Positions 42,660 through 52,121 are shown, counted from the stretch's first letter. The stretch is DNA of 64,000 bases from Actinomycetota bacterium (GCA_016870395.1 VGBT01000006.1:1-64000); one strand, 5' to 3'. Numbers and translations: made by a program. The notes: generated by a model not told the origin, from the letters alone.

Positions 42660-43721
42660 TCAGGAGCAGGGGCCGGCGGCGGCGACGGCGCGGACCACGA
42701 ACCCGCTCGGGACGATGCCGGTGCGCGCCTCGTACTCGCGGGTCGCCTTCGCCACGCAGTCGTCGGCGTGGTTCCGTTGGACCATCGCGACGACGCATCC
42801 GCCGAAGCCGGCGCCGGTGAGCCGGGCGCCGATCGCGCCGTGCTCGACGAGCAGCTGCACGAGGAGGTCCAGCTCGGGGATAGACACCCGGTAGTCGTCG
42901 CGCAGGCTGGCGTGGCTGGCGAGCAAGAGGGGGCCGAGCGCGTTCGCGTCGCCGTCGTGCAGTGCCTCGACAAACGCGAGCACGCGAGCGTTCTCCGCGA
43001 CGACGTGGCGCGCGATCGGGTCGTCGGCCACTTGGCTCGGAGTCGTATCACGCAGCGACGTGACGCCGAGGCGCGCGGCAACTTGCTCGCACGCGGCCCG
43101 GCGCTCGGCGTAGGCGCTGCCGGCAAGCGTGCGCGGCACGCCGGAGTGCACGGCGACGACGGCGTGGGTCGTGGGGAGCGGCACCGGCGTCACGTCGAGC
43201 GACCGGCAGTCGATCAGGATCGCGTGGTGCGCGACCCCGAACAGGGCACACAGCTGGTCCATCAGCCCTCCGGGCACGCCGGTCGCCTCGACCTCGGCGG
43301 CCAGGGCGGCCCGCGCGGCGTCACGCCGGTCGGGGAAGGCGAGACCGCCTGCGTCGGCCAGTGCGAAGGTGAGCGCGACCGAGAGCGCGGAGCTCGACGA
43401 GAGCCCCGAGCCGGGGGGGACGGTCGACGCGACGCGCAGGTCGACGCCTCTTGCGGCCCGGAGCTCGGCGAGCACCCGGAGCGCGCCGGCGACGAACCGG
43501 CCCCAGGGCGGGTCGACCCCGGCCGGATCGGTGGACCCATCGGCGGCCAGCGCGACCTCACCCGGCAGCTGTTCGGAGCTCGCGGTGACGAGCCCGTCGG
43601 TGCGGGGCTCCCAGCGAACGACGCACTCGCGGTCGATCGCGAGTGGCAGGCAGAAGCCGTCATTGTAGTCGGTGTGCTCCCCGATCAAGTTGATCCGGCC
43701 GGGAGCGCGCACGGCGGGCAC
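42660..43721 (-). CDS. galK: Galactokinase
   Basis: GHMP kinase of 353 residues phosphorylating galactose at C1, first step of the Leloir pathway. The signature RAPGRINLIGEHTDYNDGFCLP is at the N-terminus, the ATP loop is VPPGSGLSSSSALSVALTFAL, and the C-terminal motif is GARLTGAGFGGCVVAMV. The catalytic Asp of the GGLMDQL block is present. GTG 43721 (V-P-A-V-R-A-P-G) is chosen; GTG 43712 is a shorter option and no ATG fits. GalT lies 0.9 kb away in the same orientation, separated by an opposite-strand membrane gene; no galE is seen here. Confidence 0.93.
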   Translation of the reverse strand: MPAVRAPGRINLIGEHTDYNDGFCLPLAIDRECVVRWEPRTDGLVTASSEQLPGEVALAADGSTDPAGVDPPWGRFVAGALRVLAELRAARGVDLRVASTVPPGSGLSSSSALSVALTFALADAGGLAFPDRRDAARAALAAEVEATGVPGGLMDQLCALFGVAHHAILIDCRSLDVTPVPLPTTHAVVAVHSGVPRTLAGSAYAERRAACEQVAARLGVTSLRDTTPSQVADDPIARHVVAENARVLAFVEALHDGDANALGPLLLASHASLRDDYRVSIPELDLLVQLLVEHGAIGARLTGAGFGGCVVAMVQRNHADDCVAKATREYEARTGIVPSGFVVRAVAAAGPCS

Positions 43722-43769
43722 CTGGGAATTGTAGAGGGGTGTTGTTGAGGCGCGGCCCGGGAATCCATA

Positions 43770-44627
43770 ATGGTCGGCATGGGTCGAGTCAAACGCTCTT
43801 GGGTGCTCGCCAAGACGACTTGGGACGTGTTGCGCAGCGAGAAGCAGCTCGTGGGGTATCCGGTGCTCTCGTTCCTCGCCTCGATGGTCGTGCTGGTCGT
43901 GCTCGGCGTGCTCGGCTGGTTCACGAGCGGCAGCGAAACGGGCACGAACGGCAACGAGATCTACACGGCGAGCGTCGCCACCTACCTCGTCGGCATCGCC
44001 ACGTACCTCGGCCTGGCGTTCGTGCAGATCTATTTCCTCGCGGCGCTCTGCGCGAGCGCGAACGAGCGGTTGCAGGGTCGTGAGACGTCGCTGGGCCAGG
44101 GTATCTCGATCGCGAACTCGCGCCTGGCTCGCATCCTGGGCTGGGCCGTCGTGACCGCGACGGTCTCGGTGATCCTCAGGGCGATCGAGGAACGGCTCGA
44201 CTTCCTCGGCCAGATCATCGTGGGCGCGCTCGGCGTCGCATGGCGCGTGGTGACGTTCCTCACCGTCCCGATCATCGTGTTCGAGGACGTCGGCCCGGTG
44301 ACCGCGTTGAAGCGCTCGGGCACGCTCTTCAAGAAGACCTGGGGTGAGAACCTGATCGCGCACATGAGTCTCGCACTCGTCGGCATCCTCGCGACGCTGC
44401 CTGCGATCCTGGTGATCGTCCTCGGGGTCGTCTCGCTCACAGCCGTGGTGGCGGTGCCCGTCATCGCGATCGGCGTCTTGTGGATCATCGGCGTGAGCAC
44501 GGTGATGAGTGCGCTGAGCGGCATCTACCGCACCGCGTTGTACCGCTATGCGGTGGACGGCCAGATCCAGGGGGCGTTCTCGAGCCTCGACCTCGAGCAT
44601 GCCTTCGGCCAGAGAAAGAGTAGGTAG
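43770..44627 (+). CDS. DUF6159-like polytopic membrane protein
   Basis: A 285-residue integral membrane protein with about five to six helices: FLASMVVLVVLGVLGWF, ATYLGLAFVQIYFLAALCA, GWAVVTATVSVILRAI, QIIVGALGVAWRVVTFLTVPIIV, and SLALVGILATLPAILVIVLGVV with following VAVPVIAIGVLWIIGVSTV. The pattern RSWVLAKTTWDVLRSEKQL before the first helix and ALKRSGTLFKKTWGENL in the middle loop is the DUF6159 signature. Function unknown. ATG at 43770 (or 43779). Interrupts galK and galT on the opposite strand. Confidence 0.82.
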   Translation: MVGMGRVKRSWVLAKTTWDVLRSEKQLVGYPVLSFLASMVVLVVLGVLGWFTSGSETGTNGNEIYTASVATYLVGIATYLGLAFVQIYFLAALCASANERLQGRETSLGQGISIANSRLARILGWAVVTATVSVILRAIEERLDFLGQIIVGALGVAWRVVTFLTVPIIVFEDVGPVTALKRSGTLFKKTWGENLIAHMSLALVGILATLPAILVIVLGVVSLTAVVAVPVIAIGVLWIIGVSTVMSALSGIYRTALYRYAVDGQIQGAFSSLDLEHAFGQRKSR

Positions 44628-44650
44628 AGACCGCGGGCTTAGAGACGGGC

Positions 44651-45574
44651 CTAGAGAGTGCCACGTAGGGCGTCGGCGGCCAGCTCGGGCGGTACGGGGT
44701 TCGAGAGCGTTCCGCTGCCGAGCTCGCCGGACGCGACGAATCGCTGGAGCCCGGCCGCGCGAAGCAGCGGGGCGAAATGGACGTGCAGGTGCACGCCGGG
44801 GTGTACCCACATCAGGTAGGGCATCTCGCCGTCGAAGAGCCGGTCGTAGCGTTCGACCACGTCGACCAGCGCGGCCGCGAGCTCGTCGCGGCCGGGGTCG
44901 TCGAGCTCGGGCAGGCCGGCGACGTGTGCTCTGGGGGCAAGGATCGTTCCGTACGCGTATCCCGACGCGTACGGAACGTAGGTCACCCACCCGCCGCCCT
45001 CGCGCACGATCCGGGTCGCGGTCACGACCTCCGCGGGCACCGTCTCGCAGAGGGAGCACCCGTGCTCCGCGGCGACCTCGGCCTCCCGCCGCGGCACGGG
45101 TGGCAGGAACCCGAAAGCGTAGATCTGCCCGTGCGGGTGCGAGATGGTCGCGCCGACGAGCTCGCCCCGGTTCTCGAAGACGAGCACGTACTCGATCTCG
45201 GGTCGCGCCAGCAGTGCCTCGGTGCGCTCGGCCCAGCAGTCGACGACGGCGCGTGCGCCGTCGAGGCCGATCGTCGCGAGTGAGCCCGTGTGGTCGGAGG
45301 AGTAGAGCACGACTTCCGCCGCCCCCCGTGCGGGGAGCGCGCGGAACCCGGTCGCGTGTGCGGCCGCGCCGTCGGGGTCGATCGGCGCCCCGGGCCCGAA
45401 CGCGGGCCAGCGGTTCTCGAAGGCGCGCACCGTGTACGGCTCCGGGGCCTCGAGCCCGCCCACGCAGAACGGGCACCCCTCGCTCGGGAGGTTCGGCCGC
45501 GCCTGGCGTTGCCCGACGATCGCCACCCACTCCAGGGTCAGCGGGTCGAGCCGGAGCTCGTTGTCGGTGGTCAC
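44651..45574 (-). CDS. galT: Galactose-1-phosphate uridylyltransferase
   Basis: A 307-residue HIT-superfamily enzyme of the Leloir pathway, exchanging UMP between UDP-glucose and galactose-1-phosphate. The covalent His motif is HPHGQ at 146-150 (ATISHPHGQIYAF). The metal-site cysteines are in GCPFCVGG (34-37), and HVHFAPLLR near residue 255 matches the second histidine set. GTG at 45574 is chosen because the upstream luciferase-like stop falls at 45585. Likely cotranscribed with that gene, 10 bases apart. Confidence 0.92.
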   Translation of the reverse strand: MTTDNELRLDPLTLEWVAIVGQRQARPNLPSEGCPFCVGGLEAPEPYTVRAFENRWPAFGPGAPIDPDGAAAHATGFRALPARGAAEVVLYSSDHTGSLATIGLDGARAVVDCWAERTEALLARPEIEYVLVFENRGELVGATISHPHGQIYAFGFLPPVPRREAEVAAEHGCSLCETVPAEVVTATRIVREGGGWVTYVPYASGYAYGTILAPRAHVAGLPELDDPGRDELAAALVDVVERYDRLFDGEMPYLMWVHPGVHLHVHFAPLLRAAGLQRFVASGELGSGTLSNPVPPELAADALRGTL

Positions 45575-45584
45575 CGGCGCCGCT

Positions 45585-46484
45585 TCATCCGAGCGCAGGG
45601 AGGATCTCGGCCGCGAACCGGTCGAGTCCGTCGACGTCGAACGGCGCCCGCATCGCGAGGATGCAGAGCTCCGCGCCGGCATCGCGGTACGCCGCCACCC
45701 GGTCGAGCATCTCCGCGACGCTGCCCTGGAGCACGCCCGGGCTCACGGCCTCGGCGATGCGGCCGAACTGTGCGTGGAGATCTTCTTCCCGGAACGCGAG
45801 GCCGACGTTGATTGCGTGGGTGATCTCCGCGGGGTCGCGGCCGGCCTGCTCGCAGTGCGCGTGCAGCACCTCGACCTTGTGCGCGTACGTCTCGGGGGAG
45901 ACGAACGGGACGTTCCACCCGTCGGCATGGCGAGCGGCGATCCGCAGCGTCACTTTCTCGCCGCCGCCGCCGATCCAGATCGGCAGCCGCTCCTGGACCG
46001 GCTTGGGCTCGCAGCGGGCCGCGTCGAGCGCGTAGAACTTGCCGGAGAAGGTCGTGACGTCCTGGGTGAGCAGGCTCCGTACGCACTGGACGGCCTCTTC
46101 CAGGCGCCGGAGGCGTACGCCGACGGGCTCGAAGTTGAGCCCGTACGCGGCGTACTCCTGGGCCAGCCAGCCGGCGCCCAGGCCGAGCGTGATCCGTCCG
46201 CCGGAGAGGTCGTCGAGGGTGGCCATCGCGTTGGCGAGCACCGCGGGATGGCGGTACCCGACGGAGTAGACGAGGCTGCCGCAGCGCACCGTCGACGTGC
46301 TCGCCGCCAGCGCCGCGTGGCTGGCTACGGCCTCCAGTGAGTGCGGGTTGCCGGTCCCGTCCGCGGCGTAGAAGTGGTCCCAGATCGAGATCCAGGAGAA
46401 GCCGTGGTCCTCGATGCGGCGCCACAGCGCCTGGAGCTCGCCGATGCTCGTGTTCTGAAGGCCGGTGTGGACCCCGAAGCGCAC
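45585..46484 (-). CDS. LLM-class F420-dependent oxidoreductase
   Basis: A 299-residue luciferase-like enzyme: VRFGVHTGLQNTSIGELQALW, FSWISIWDHFYAADG, SLVYSVGYRHPAVLANAMATLDDLSGGRITLGLGAGW, LPIWIGGGGEKVTLRIAARHADGWN. Very close in block wording to the enzyme at 9889, so a paralogue. GTG at 46484. Divergent from the PAC2 gene with 38 bases between; galT follows 10 bases downstream. Confidence 0.88.
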   Translation of the reverse strand: MRFGVHTGLQNTSIGELQALWRRIEDHGFSWISIWDHFYAADGTGNPHSLEAVASHAALAASTSTVRCGSLVYSVGYRHPAVLANAMATLDDLSGGRITLGLGAGWLAQEYAAYGLNFEPVGVRLRRLEEAVQCVRSLLTQDVTTFSGKFYALDAARCEPKPVQERLPIWIGGGGEKVTLRIAARHADGWNVPFVSPETYAHKVEVLHAHCEQAGRDPAEITHAINVGLAFREEDLHAQFGRIAEAVSPGVLQGSVAEMLDRVAAYRDAGAELCILAMRAPFDVDGLDRFAAEILPALG

Positions 46485-46522
46485 CCCCGAGAAGGTAGTC
46501 GGGCGTCTTCTACGATGGACAT

Positions 46523-47350
46523 GTGCTGGACGTGAAGGCATGGCCCGAGCTCGACGACCCGGTGATGGTCGTCGCGCTCACAGGCTGGGTCGACGCGGGC
46601 ATCGCCGGGACGGGCGCGCTCGCGGTGCTCGCCAACCAGGCGGGGCGCGTGAACCGCTTCGGTGCGATCGACCTCGCCGACTTGTGCGACCTGCAGCAGA
46701 CGCGCCCCACTGTGCGCCTCGTCGACGGGGTCACCCACGGCGCCGAGTGGCCGGCCGTCGAGCTGGTGTCCGGGCGGGTGGGTCGGGATGTCGTGCTCGT
46801 CTCCGGGCCCGAGCCGTCGATCCGGTGGCGGGCCTTCAGTGCAGCGGTCGTCGAGGCGGCCTTCCGGCTCGGGGTGCGTACTGTCGTCGCCCTCGGAGGC
46901 ATGCCTGCGCCGGTCTCGCACCGGAGGCCTGTGTCGGTGCTGGCGACCGCGTCGAGCCGCTCGGTGGCCCAGGAGAGCGGCGCGCTGCGGGCCGACTACG
47001 TGGGGCCGACCGGCGCGCAGACGGTGCTGCAGGTCGCGCTTGGCGAGGCCGGCATCCGTGCGATCGGCCTCTGGGCGCAGGTTCCCCACTACGTCGCGGG
47101 AACGCCGTCGCCGACCGCGATCCGGGCACTGCTCGAACGTTTGCGCGACCTTACCGGTGTGTACGCCGATCTGCGTGCGCTCGACGAGCAGTCGGATGCG
47201 TACCTCGAGAAGGTCGAGGAAGGGCTGGACGGCCGGCCAGACGTCGCCGACCTCGTGCGGCGTCTCGATGCCAGCGCCGGCCCGGAGGACCTGCCTTCAG
47301 GCGACGACCTCGCGCGCGAGATCGAGCGGTTCCTGCGCGACGAGCGATGA
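46523..47350 (+). CDS. PAC2-family protein
   Basis: A 275-residue protein of the PAC2 family, related to archaeal/eukaryal proteasome-assembly chaperones and to actinobacterial proteins of unknown role. Blocks: VMVVALTGWVDAGIAGTGAL, VVLVSGPEPSIRWRAF, VRTVVALGGMPAPVSHRRPV, and GLWAQVPHYVAGTPSPTAIRALLERL. In actinobacteria a link with the proteasome is suggested but not shown; no prcAB here. GTG at 46523. Its stop overlaps the decayed histidine kinase start. Confidence 0.87.
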   Translation: MLDVKAWPELDDPVMVVALTGWVDAGIAGTGALAVLANQAGRVNRFGAIDLADLCDLQQTRPTVRLVDGVTHGAEWPAVELVSGRVGRDVVLVSGPEPSIRWRAFSAAVVEAAFRLGVRTVVALGGMPAPVSHRRPVSVLATASSRSVAQESGALRADYVGPTGAQTVLQVALGEAGIRAIGLWAQVPHYVAGTPSPTAIRALLERLRDLTGVYADLRALDEQSDAYLEKVEEGLDGRPDVADLVRRLDASAGPEDLPSGDDLAREIERFLRDER

Positions 47351-49160
47351 GCGCGGAGCACCGCTGGACGCCCGACCCGGAGCGCCTCCGTTCGCGAGCG
47401 TTCCTCGACGCGCTGGAAGCAGGGGTGATGCTGGCCGGCGAGAGCGGCCTGCTCGCGGTCAAACTCGCGGCGGAACGCATCCTCGGCCACGATTTGGCCT
47501 CGCTGCGCGCCCAGGGGCACCGGGTGGGAGATCGAGGACGAGCACGGTTGTCGGCTCGGACTGGCTGAGCTCCCCGGCGCGCAGGTGTTGCGAGGCGGGG
47601 AAACGCTGCGTGGCGTGCTGCTGCGAACGCGCCGACGGCGACCGCGAGCGGGTACTCCTGGACGCCATGCAGGACGGGATCGTGGAGGGCGATGTCGACC
47701 AGCGGATCACGCGCGTGAACGAGCGCTTTCGCGAGATGCTCGGGTTCTCCTGCGAGGAGCTGGTGGGGGGCTCCCGCCTCATCCCTTCTGGCCGAAGGGC
47801 CGGTACAGCGAGTTCGAAGCGTGGGGGCCGCCGGGCAACGCGCCGCTCACGCTGGGTTGCCCAACCAGTCTGCTGCGCAAGGACGGCACCGAGATACCCG
47901 TGGCCATCTCGCTCGCCACCGCGAACGACGCCGACGGCCGGCCCATCGGGCGGATCGGTGTGGTGCGCGACATCACGCTCGAGCTCGAGCGGGCTCGGTG
48001 CGAGACCCAGGAGCGGCTCGCAGCCAGCGAGGCCCGCTTCCGTACGGCGATGGACAGCATGCTCGACGGGCTGATCGTGTACTCGGCGGTCCGTGACGAG
48101 CACGGGCGCGTGGTCGACCTGCTCACCGAGTACGCGAACCGGGCCGTCGTCCGCCACGAGGGACTCCCGCCCGAGCAGCAGGTCGGCCGGACCATGCACG
48201 AGCTGTACCCGAACCGCGACGAAGACGGGGTGTTCGATCGCTACGTGCAGGTCGTCGAGGCGGGCGAGCCGGCCAGGCTCCAGGTCGGTGCTCCGACGCG
48301 GCGATCGACGGTGTCTACGACATCCGGATCGCGCCCCTCGGCGACGGGTGCGTGGGAACGTTCCGCGAGGTCTCGGAACGGCGCCGCATCGAGGCGGCGG
48401 CCCGTGAGCACGATCTCGCGCTGGCCCGCGTCGAGCGGCTCGAGAGCCTCGGTCGGGTCGCGGCCGGCGTCGCCCACGACTTCAACAACCTGCTCGGCGT
48501 GATCGGCAACTACACGGCCTCTCTCGAGAAGCACCTCGCGGACGACGACCCGCTCGTCGAGGACGTGCACCGCATCCGCGACGCGGCCGCGACGGCAACG
48601 CAGCTCACGCGTCAGCCGCTGCTCTTCGGGCGCCGACGACCGGCGAGCCGCTCGATCTCGAGGGGATCATCCACGACGTGCTGACCCTGATGGCCCAGTC
48701 CCTCGATGAGACGGTCGAGGTGGTGTAGGCCGCCGACGTGACACCACTTCGGGTCCTCGCGCCACGCGGGTTGGTCGACCAGGTGCTGGTGAATTTGTTG
48801 CTCAATTTCCGCGCCGCGATGCCCGACGGCGGGACAGTGGAGATCACGATGTCGGTCACGACGGTCGAGTCGGAAGCGAAGGGCGAGCTCGAGCCGGGCC
48901 GGTACCTCGCGTTCGGGGTCGCGGACAGCGGGCCCGGGATGCCGGTCGAGGTCGCGGAGCACGCGTTCGAGCCGTTTTTCAGCACGAGAGCGGGCTCGCA
49001 CGGCACCGGCCTCGGTTTCTCGACGGCCTGAGGGATCGTGTGTGCCCTGGGCGGGACGGTCCGCATCGAGTCGGCTGAGGGGGCCGGAACGACGGTGACC
49101 GTGCTCGTACCCGCCGTGGAGCCCGATCGTCCTGCGGAAACGGAGCGGGTGAGTCCCTGA
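47347..49160 (+). pseudogene. Decayed PAS sensor histidine kinase
   Basis: A roughly 600-codon kinase scattered over several frames. It starts MSAEHRWTPDPERLRSRAFLDA in one frame. WEIEDEHGCRLGLAELPGAQ, a PAS block (LLDAMQDGIVEGDVDQRITRVN), DGTEIPVAISLATANDADGR, a further PAS (FRTAMDSMLDGLIVYSAV) and the HisKA segment LGRVAAGVAHDFNNLLGVIG follow after shifts. The ATPase part then holds two in-frame stops, TAG at 48726 and TGA after STA near 49029. The N-box reads NFRAAM instead of NARDAM. At least four shifts plus two stops make it a genuine pseudogene, likely of NtrB type. Convergent with a decayed regulator. Confidence 0.88.
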
Positions 49161-49169
49161 CCGGCGTCA

Positions 49170-49612
49170 GCCGGGGGGACGGCGCGACGGGGAGCCAGTT
49201 CGCGCCGCACCGCGATCGCGACGGCTTCCAGGCGCGAATGCGCGTCGAGCAGCTCCTCGGGCGGCTGGTCCGTCGACACGAAGCCGTCGCAGCCCGCGGC
49301 GAGCGCTGCCGCCAGCGCCTGCTCGTCGTCGAGCGCCGTGAGCACCAGGACCTTGGCGGTTGGAACCGCGATGCGCGGCGCCTCGATCACCTGAGGACCG
49401 CCGCCGTCCGGAAGGAGGAAGTCGACGATCACCACGTCGGGTCGGGCTACCGGGGCGCGGGCGGCCGCCTCGTCGATCGTGGCGGCGGTGCCGACCACCT
49501 CGAGGTCGGGCTTTTCGTTGAGCACGCGAACGAGGCTTGCCGAGAACATCTGGTGGTCGTCGAGCAGGAAGACCCTGCTGGGCCCCGCGTCGGTGGGTAT
49601 CGGCTGGGGCAC
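49170..49612 (-). pseudogene. Truncated receiver of a NarL-type response regulator
   Basis: From GTG 49612 a receiver domain is readable: [35 protein letters not shown] with the acceptor Asp, AKVLVLTALDDEQALAAAL and GCDGFVSTDQPPEELLDA. The invariant Lys of the TKD block is Thr (STD), and after about residue 115 the protein loses any relation to a regulator: the helix-turn-helix is absent and the frame runs antisense through the kinase remnant. Lacking output domain and key Lys, it cannot act as a normal regulator. It probably once paired with the facing kinase. Confidence 0.7.
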
Positions 49613-49687
49613 GCCCTGCCAGCATAGGAGCCCCCCTGCGGGGCATGACTAGCCTTGCGCAGCCGATCTGACCCGGGAGTCGCTTCG

Positions 49688-49996
49688 ATGAGTGTCGTGA
49701 AGGTCAACGCCATCACCGTCCCGCCCGAGCGGGCCGACGAGCTGGTCGCCCGCTTCGCGGCGCGGGCGGGCGAGGTGGCCAAGATGCCGGGGTTCGAGGC
49801 CTTCGAGCTCCTGGCGCCCTCCGACGACCGCAACGTGTTCCTCGTGTACACGCGCTGGGCGAGCGAGGACGACTTCCGGGCCTGGGTGGAGAGCCCGGCC
49901 TTCGCGCGCGGCCACCGCGCGCACGCGACGGAAGGACCGGTCAGCACCGAGTCAGAGCTCTGGAGCTTCGACGTGGTGCAGGCGGAGCGCGTCTGA
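49688..49996 (+). CDS. MhuD-like heme-degrading monooxygenase
   Basis: A 102-residue dimeric alpha-beta barrel protein closely resembling mycobacterial MhuD, which degrades heme to mycobilin and releases iron. MSVVKVNAITVPPERADELV places Asn7 as in MhuD; YTRWASEDDFRAWV supplies the active-site Trp; and SPAFARGHRAHA carries the proximal His region. Identification rests on these positions and the overall match. ATG at 49688, its stop shares a base with the next start (TGATG), so it is translationally coupled to an acyl-CoA synthetase, an unexpected pairing. Confidence 0.83.
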   Translation: MSVVKVNAITVPPERADELVARFAARAGEVAKMPGFEAFELLAPSDDRNVFLVYTRWASEDDFRAWVESPAFARGHRAHATEGPVSTESELWSFDVVQAERV

Positions 49997-51723
49997 TGGA
50001 GTCACCGGTGGCACAGCTCACGGGTCCCGGCGCGCCGTTCGAGATCGCGGTCGAGGACGTCTGCGGCACCCCGCTCTCGGTCTACAAGCAGCGGTTCGCG
50101 TCGATGCAGGACCTCATCGGGATCGCCGACACCCGCCCCGACGTCGACTGGCTGGCGCAGGGTGAGCGACGTCTGACCTTCGGGGAGCACAACGCGCTGG
50201 TGCGAGGGGTCGCGACGGCGCTGCTGGAGCTCGGGGTCGAGCCCGGCGACCGAGTGGCGGTGCTCTCGGCCAACAACATCGAGTGGGTCGTGATGTTCTG
50301 GGCGTGCGCGGCCATCGGCGTCGCGTGCGTGCCTCTCAACGCGTGGTGGAAGGCCGAGGAGCTCGACTTCGCCCTGCGCGACTCGGGGGCCAGGGCGCTC
50401 GTCTGCGACCTGAAGCGCTGGCTCGTCGTGTGCGACATCGTGGGTGCGCTGCCCGACTTGGCCCACGTGTTCGCGATGGACCTCGAGGCGCCCGACAAGG
50501 GCGCGCGCCCCGGTGTCGACCTGTTCGCACGCGAGGACCCGGGCACGCTGCCCGCGGCGACGGTGTGCGAAGACGACCTCCTGGCGATCCTTTACACCTC
50601 GGGTACGACGGGCAAGCCCAAGGGTGCGACGGTGACCCACCGCCAGGCGCTCGCGAACCTGCAGAACCTCGCGCTGCTGAACGCCACTGCCGCGGCGGCG
50701 TCCGCGCCGGAGCCCCAGGAGGCGGCCTCGAACGGGCAGGCGGCGACCCTGCTCGTGGTGCCGCTGTTCCACGTCACCGGGGCGCTCGCCAGCATGGTCA
50801 CCGCCTACGCCGCCGGGGCGAAGCTCGTGCTGATGCCACCGGGGCGGTTCGATCCCGAGGAGGCGATGGCCACGATCGAGCGGGAGCGGGTCACCAACAT
50901 CGGCGGCGTGCCCACCGTCATGTGGCGTATCGTCGAGCACGACACGTTCCACGAGTACGACCTCAGCTCGGTCGCCCGCATCGGGTACGGCGGCGCGCCG
51001 GCAGCCCCCGAGCTGGTCGAGAAGATCAAGGTCGCATTCCCGCAGGTGCGCCAGTCGCTCTCGACCGCCTACGGCCTCACCGAGACCGCCTCGGTCGCGA
51101 CCGTCAACGCCGGCGACGACTACTTCTCGCACCCCGACTCGGTGGGTCGCCCGGTGCCGACCGTCGAGGCGACGGTGGTCGACCCCGACGGCAACCAGTT
51201 GCCGCTCGGCGAGACGGGAGAGATCGCACTTCGCGGGCCGACGATCATGATGCGGGGCTACTGGAATCGACCCGATGCCACCGACGCGGTGTTCCTTCCG
51301 GGCGGCTGGTTCCGGACCGGCGACATCGGACGGATCGACGGGGAAGGGTTCGTCTACCTGTCGGACCGCGCGAAGGACATGATCATCCGCGGCGGCGAGA
51401 ACGTGTACTGCGTCGAGATCGAGCACGTGCTCTTCGAGCATCCCGATGTGCTCGACGCGGCCGTTGTCGGCGTGCCGCACCGCACCCTCGGCGAGGAGGT
51501 CAAGGCGGTCGTACAACTCCGCGCCGGTTCGCGCACCACGGCCGACGATCTGCGCGTCTATTGCAGCGAGCGACTCGCGTCGTTCAAGGTGCCTGAGTAC
51601 CTCGAGCTGCGCGATGAGCCGCTGCCGCGCAACCCGGCCGGCAAGATCCTCAAGCAGCTCCTGCGCGGCGACAGCGAGGACTCGGCGTTCACGCCGTCGG
51701 CCGACGACGACTCGGCGCTGTAG
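49996..51723 (+). CDS. Fatty-acid/acyl-CoA synthetase (AMP-forming)
   Basis: A 575-residue adenylate-forming ligase activating carboxylic acids to acyl-CoA with ATP. The P-loop is AILYTSGTTGKPKGATVTH, then VVPLFHVTGALASM, TAYGLTETASVATVN, ALRGPTIMMRGYWNR, the hinge GWFRTGDIGRIDGEGFVYLSDRAKDMIIRGGENV and the C-terminal Lys motif PRNPAGKILKQLL. Chain-length class not resolved; likely medium or long chain or sterol acids given its neighbours. ATG at 49996 overlaps the MhuD-like stop. Confidence 0.92.
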   Translation: MESPVAQLTGPGAPFEIAVEDVCGTPLSVYKQRFASMQDLIGIADTRPDVDWLAQGERRLTFGEHNALVRGVATALLELGVEPGDRVAVLSANNIEWVVMFWACAAIGVACVPLNAWWKAEELDFALRDSGARALVCDLKRWLVVCDIVGALPDLAHVFAMDLEAPDKGARPGVDLFAREDPGTLPAATVCEDDLLAILYTSGTTGKPKGATVTHRQALANLQNLALLNATAAAASAPEPQEAASNGQAATLLVVPLFHVTGALASMVTAYAAGAKLVLMPPGRFDPEEAMATIERERVTNIGGVPTVMWRIVEHDTFHEYDLSSVARIGYGGAPAAPELVEKIKVAFPQVRQSLSTAYGLTETASVATVNAGDDYFSHPDSVGRPVPTVEATVVDPDGNQLPLGETGEIALRGPTIMMRGYWNRPDATDAVFLPGGWFRTGDIGRIDGEGFVYLSDRAKDMIIRGGENVYCVEIEHVLFEHPDVLDAAVVGVPHRTLGEEVKAVVQLRAGSRTTADDLRVYCSERLASFKVPEYLELRDEPLPRNPAGKILKQLLRGDSEDSAFTPSADDDSAL

Positions 51724-51743
51724 CGAGCGGTCGGGCCGCGCCC

Positions 51744-52121
51744 GTGGAGACGATCCTCGACATCCACGAGACGTGGGGTTACGTCGCGATCGCCCTCAAC
51801 GCGCTCGCCGGGATCTACGCCCTGATCGCCTGGAAGGTGCGCGCGTGGCGCGGCCGCGGCGTGTGGATCGTGACGATCGTCGCCGAGGTCGCCATCCTGA
51901 TCCAGGTGCTGCTCGGCACGATCCTCGTGGCCGGCGACGAGGCGTACCGGGAGTCGGTGCCGCGGTTCCACATGTTCTACGGGTTCGTGATCTTCATCAC
52001 CGTCGGACTGCTCTACCAGTACCGTGCGCAGATGAAAGGCCGCCAGGAGCTCCTCTACGGGATCGGTGGGCTGTTCATCATGGGACTCGGCATCCGCGCT
52101 GTGCTGCAGGTGGCCACGTGA
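51744..52121 (+). CDS. Small polytopic membrane protein
   Basis: A 125-residue protein with about four helices: VAIALNALAGIYALIAW, VWIVTIVAEVAILIQVLLGTILVA, FHMFYGFVIFITVGLLY and LLYGIGGLFIMGLGIRAVL. GTG at 51744. A His/Met face (RFHMFYGF) could bind a cofactor, but I see no known family. Lies between acyl-CoA synthetase (20-base gap) and ddl (4-base overlap, GTGA), so part of the same unit. Confidence 0.7.
   Translation: METILDIHETWGYVAIALNALAGIYALIAWKVRAWRGRGVWIVTIVAEVAILIQVLLGTILVAGDEAYRESVPRFHMFYGFVIFITVGLLYQYRAQMKGRQELLYGIGGLFIMGLGIRAVLQVAT

Noticed and set aside
42660-45530. A 956-codon frame extending galactokinase upstream
   Set aside because: The extension runs antisense through the membrane protein and galT and has no domain; galK starts at 43721.
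49157-49170. CTGACCGGCGTCAG dyad at the kinase/regulator junction
   Set aside because: Different spacer from the three operator dyads and located between two 3' ends, so at most a terminator hairpin; not counted as an operator.
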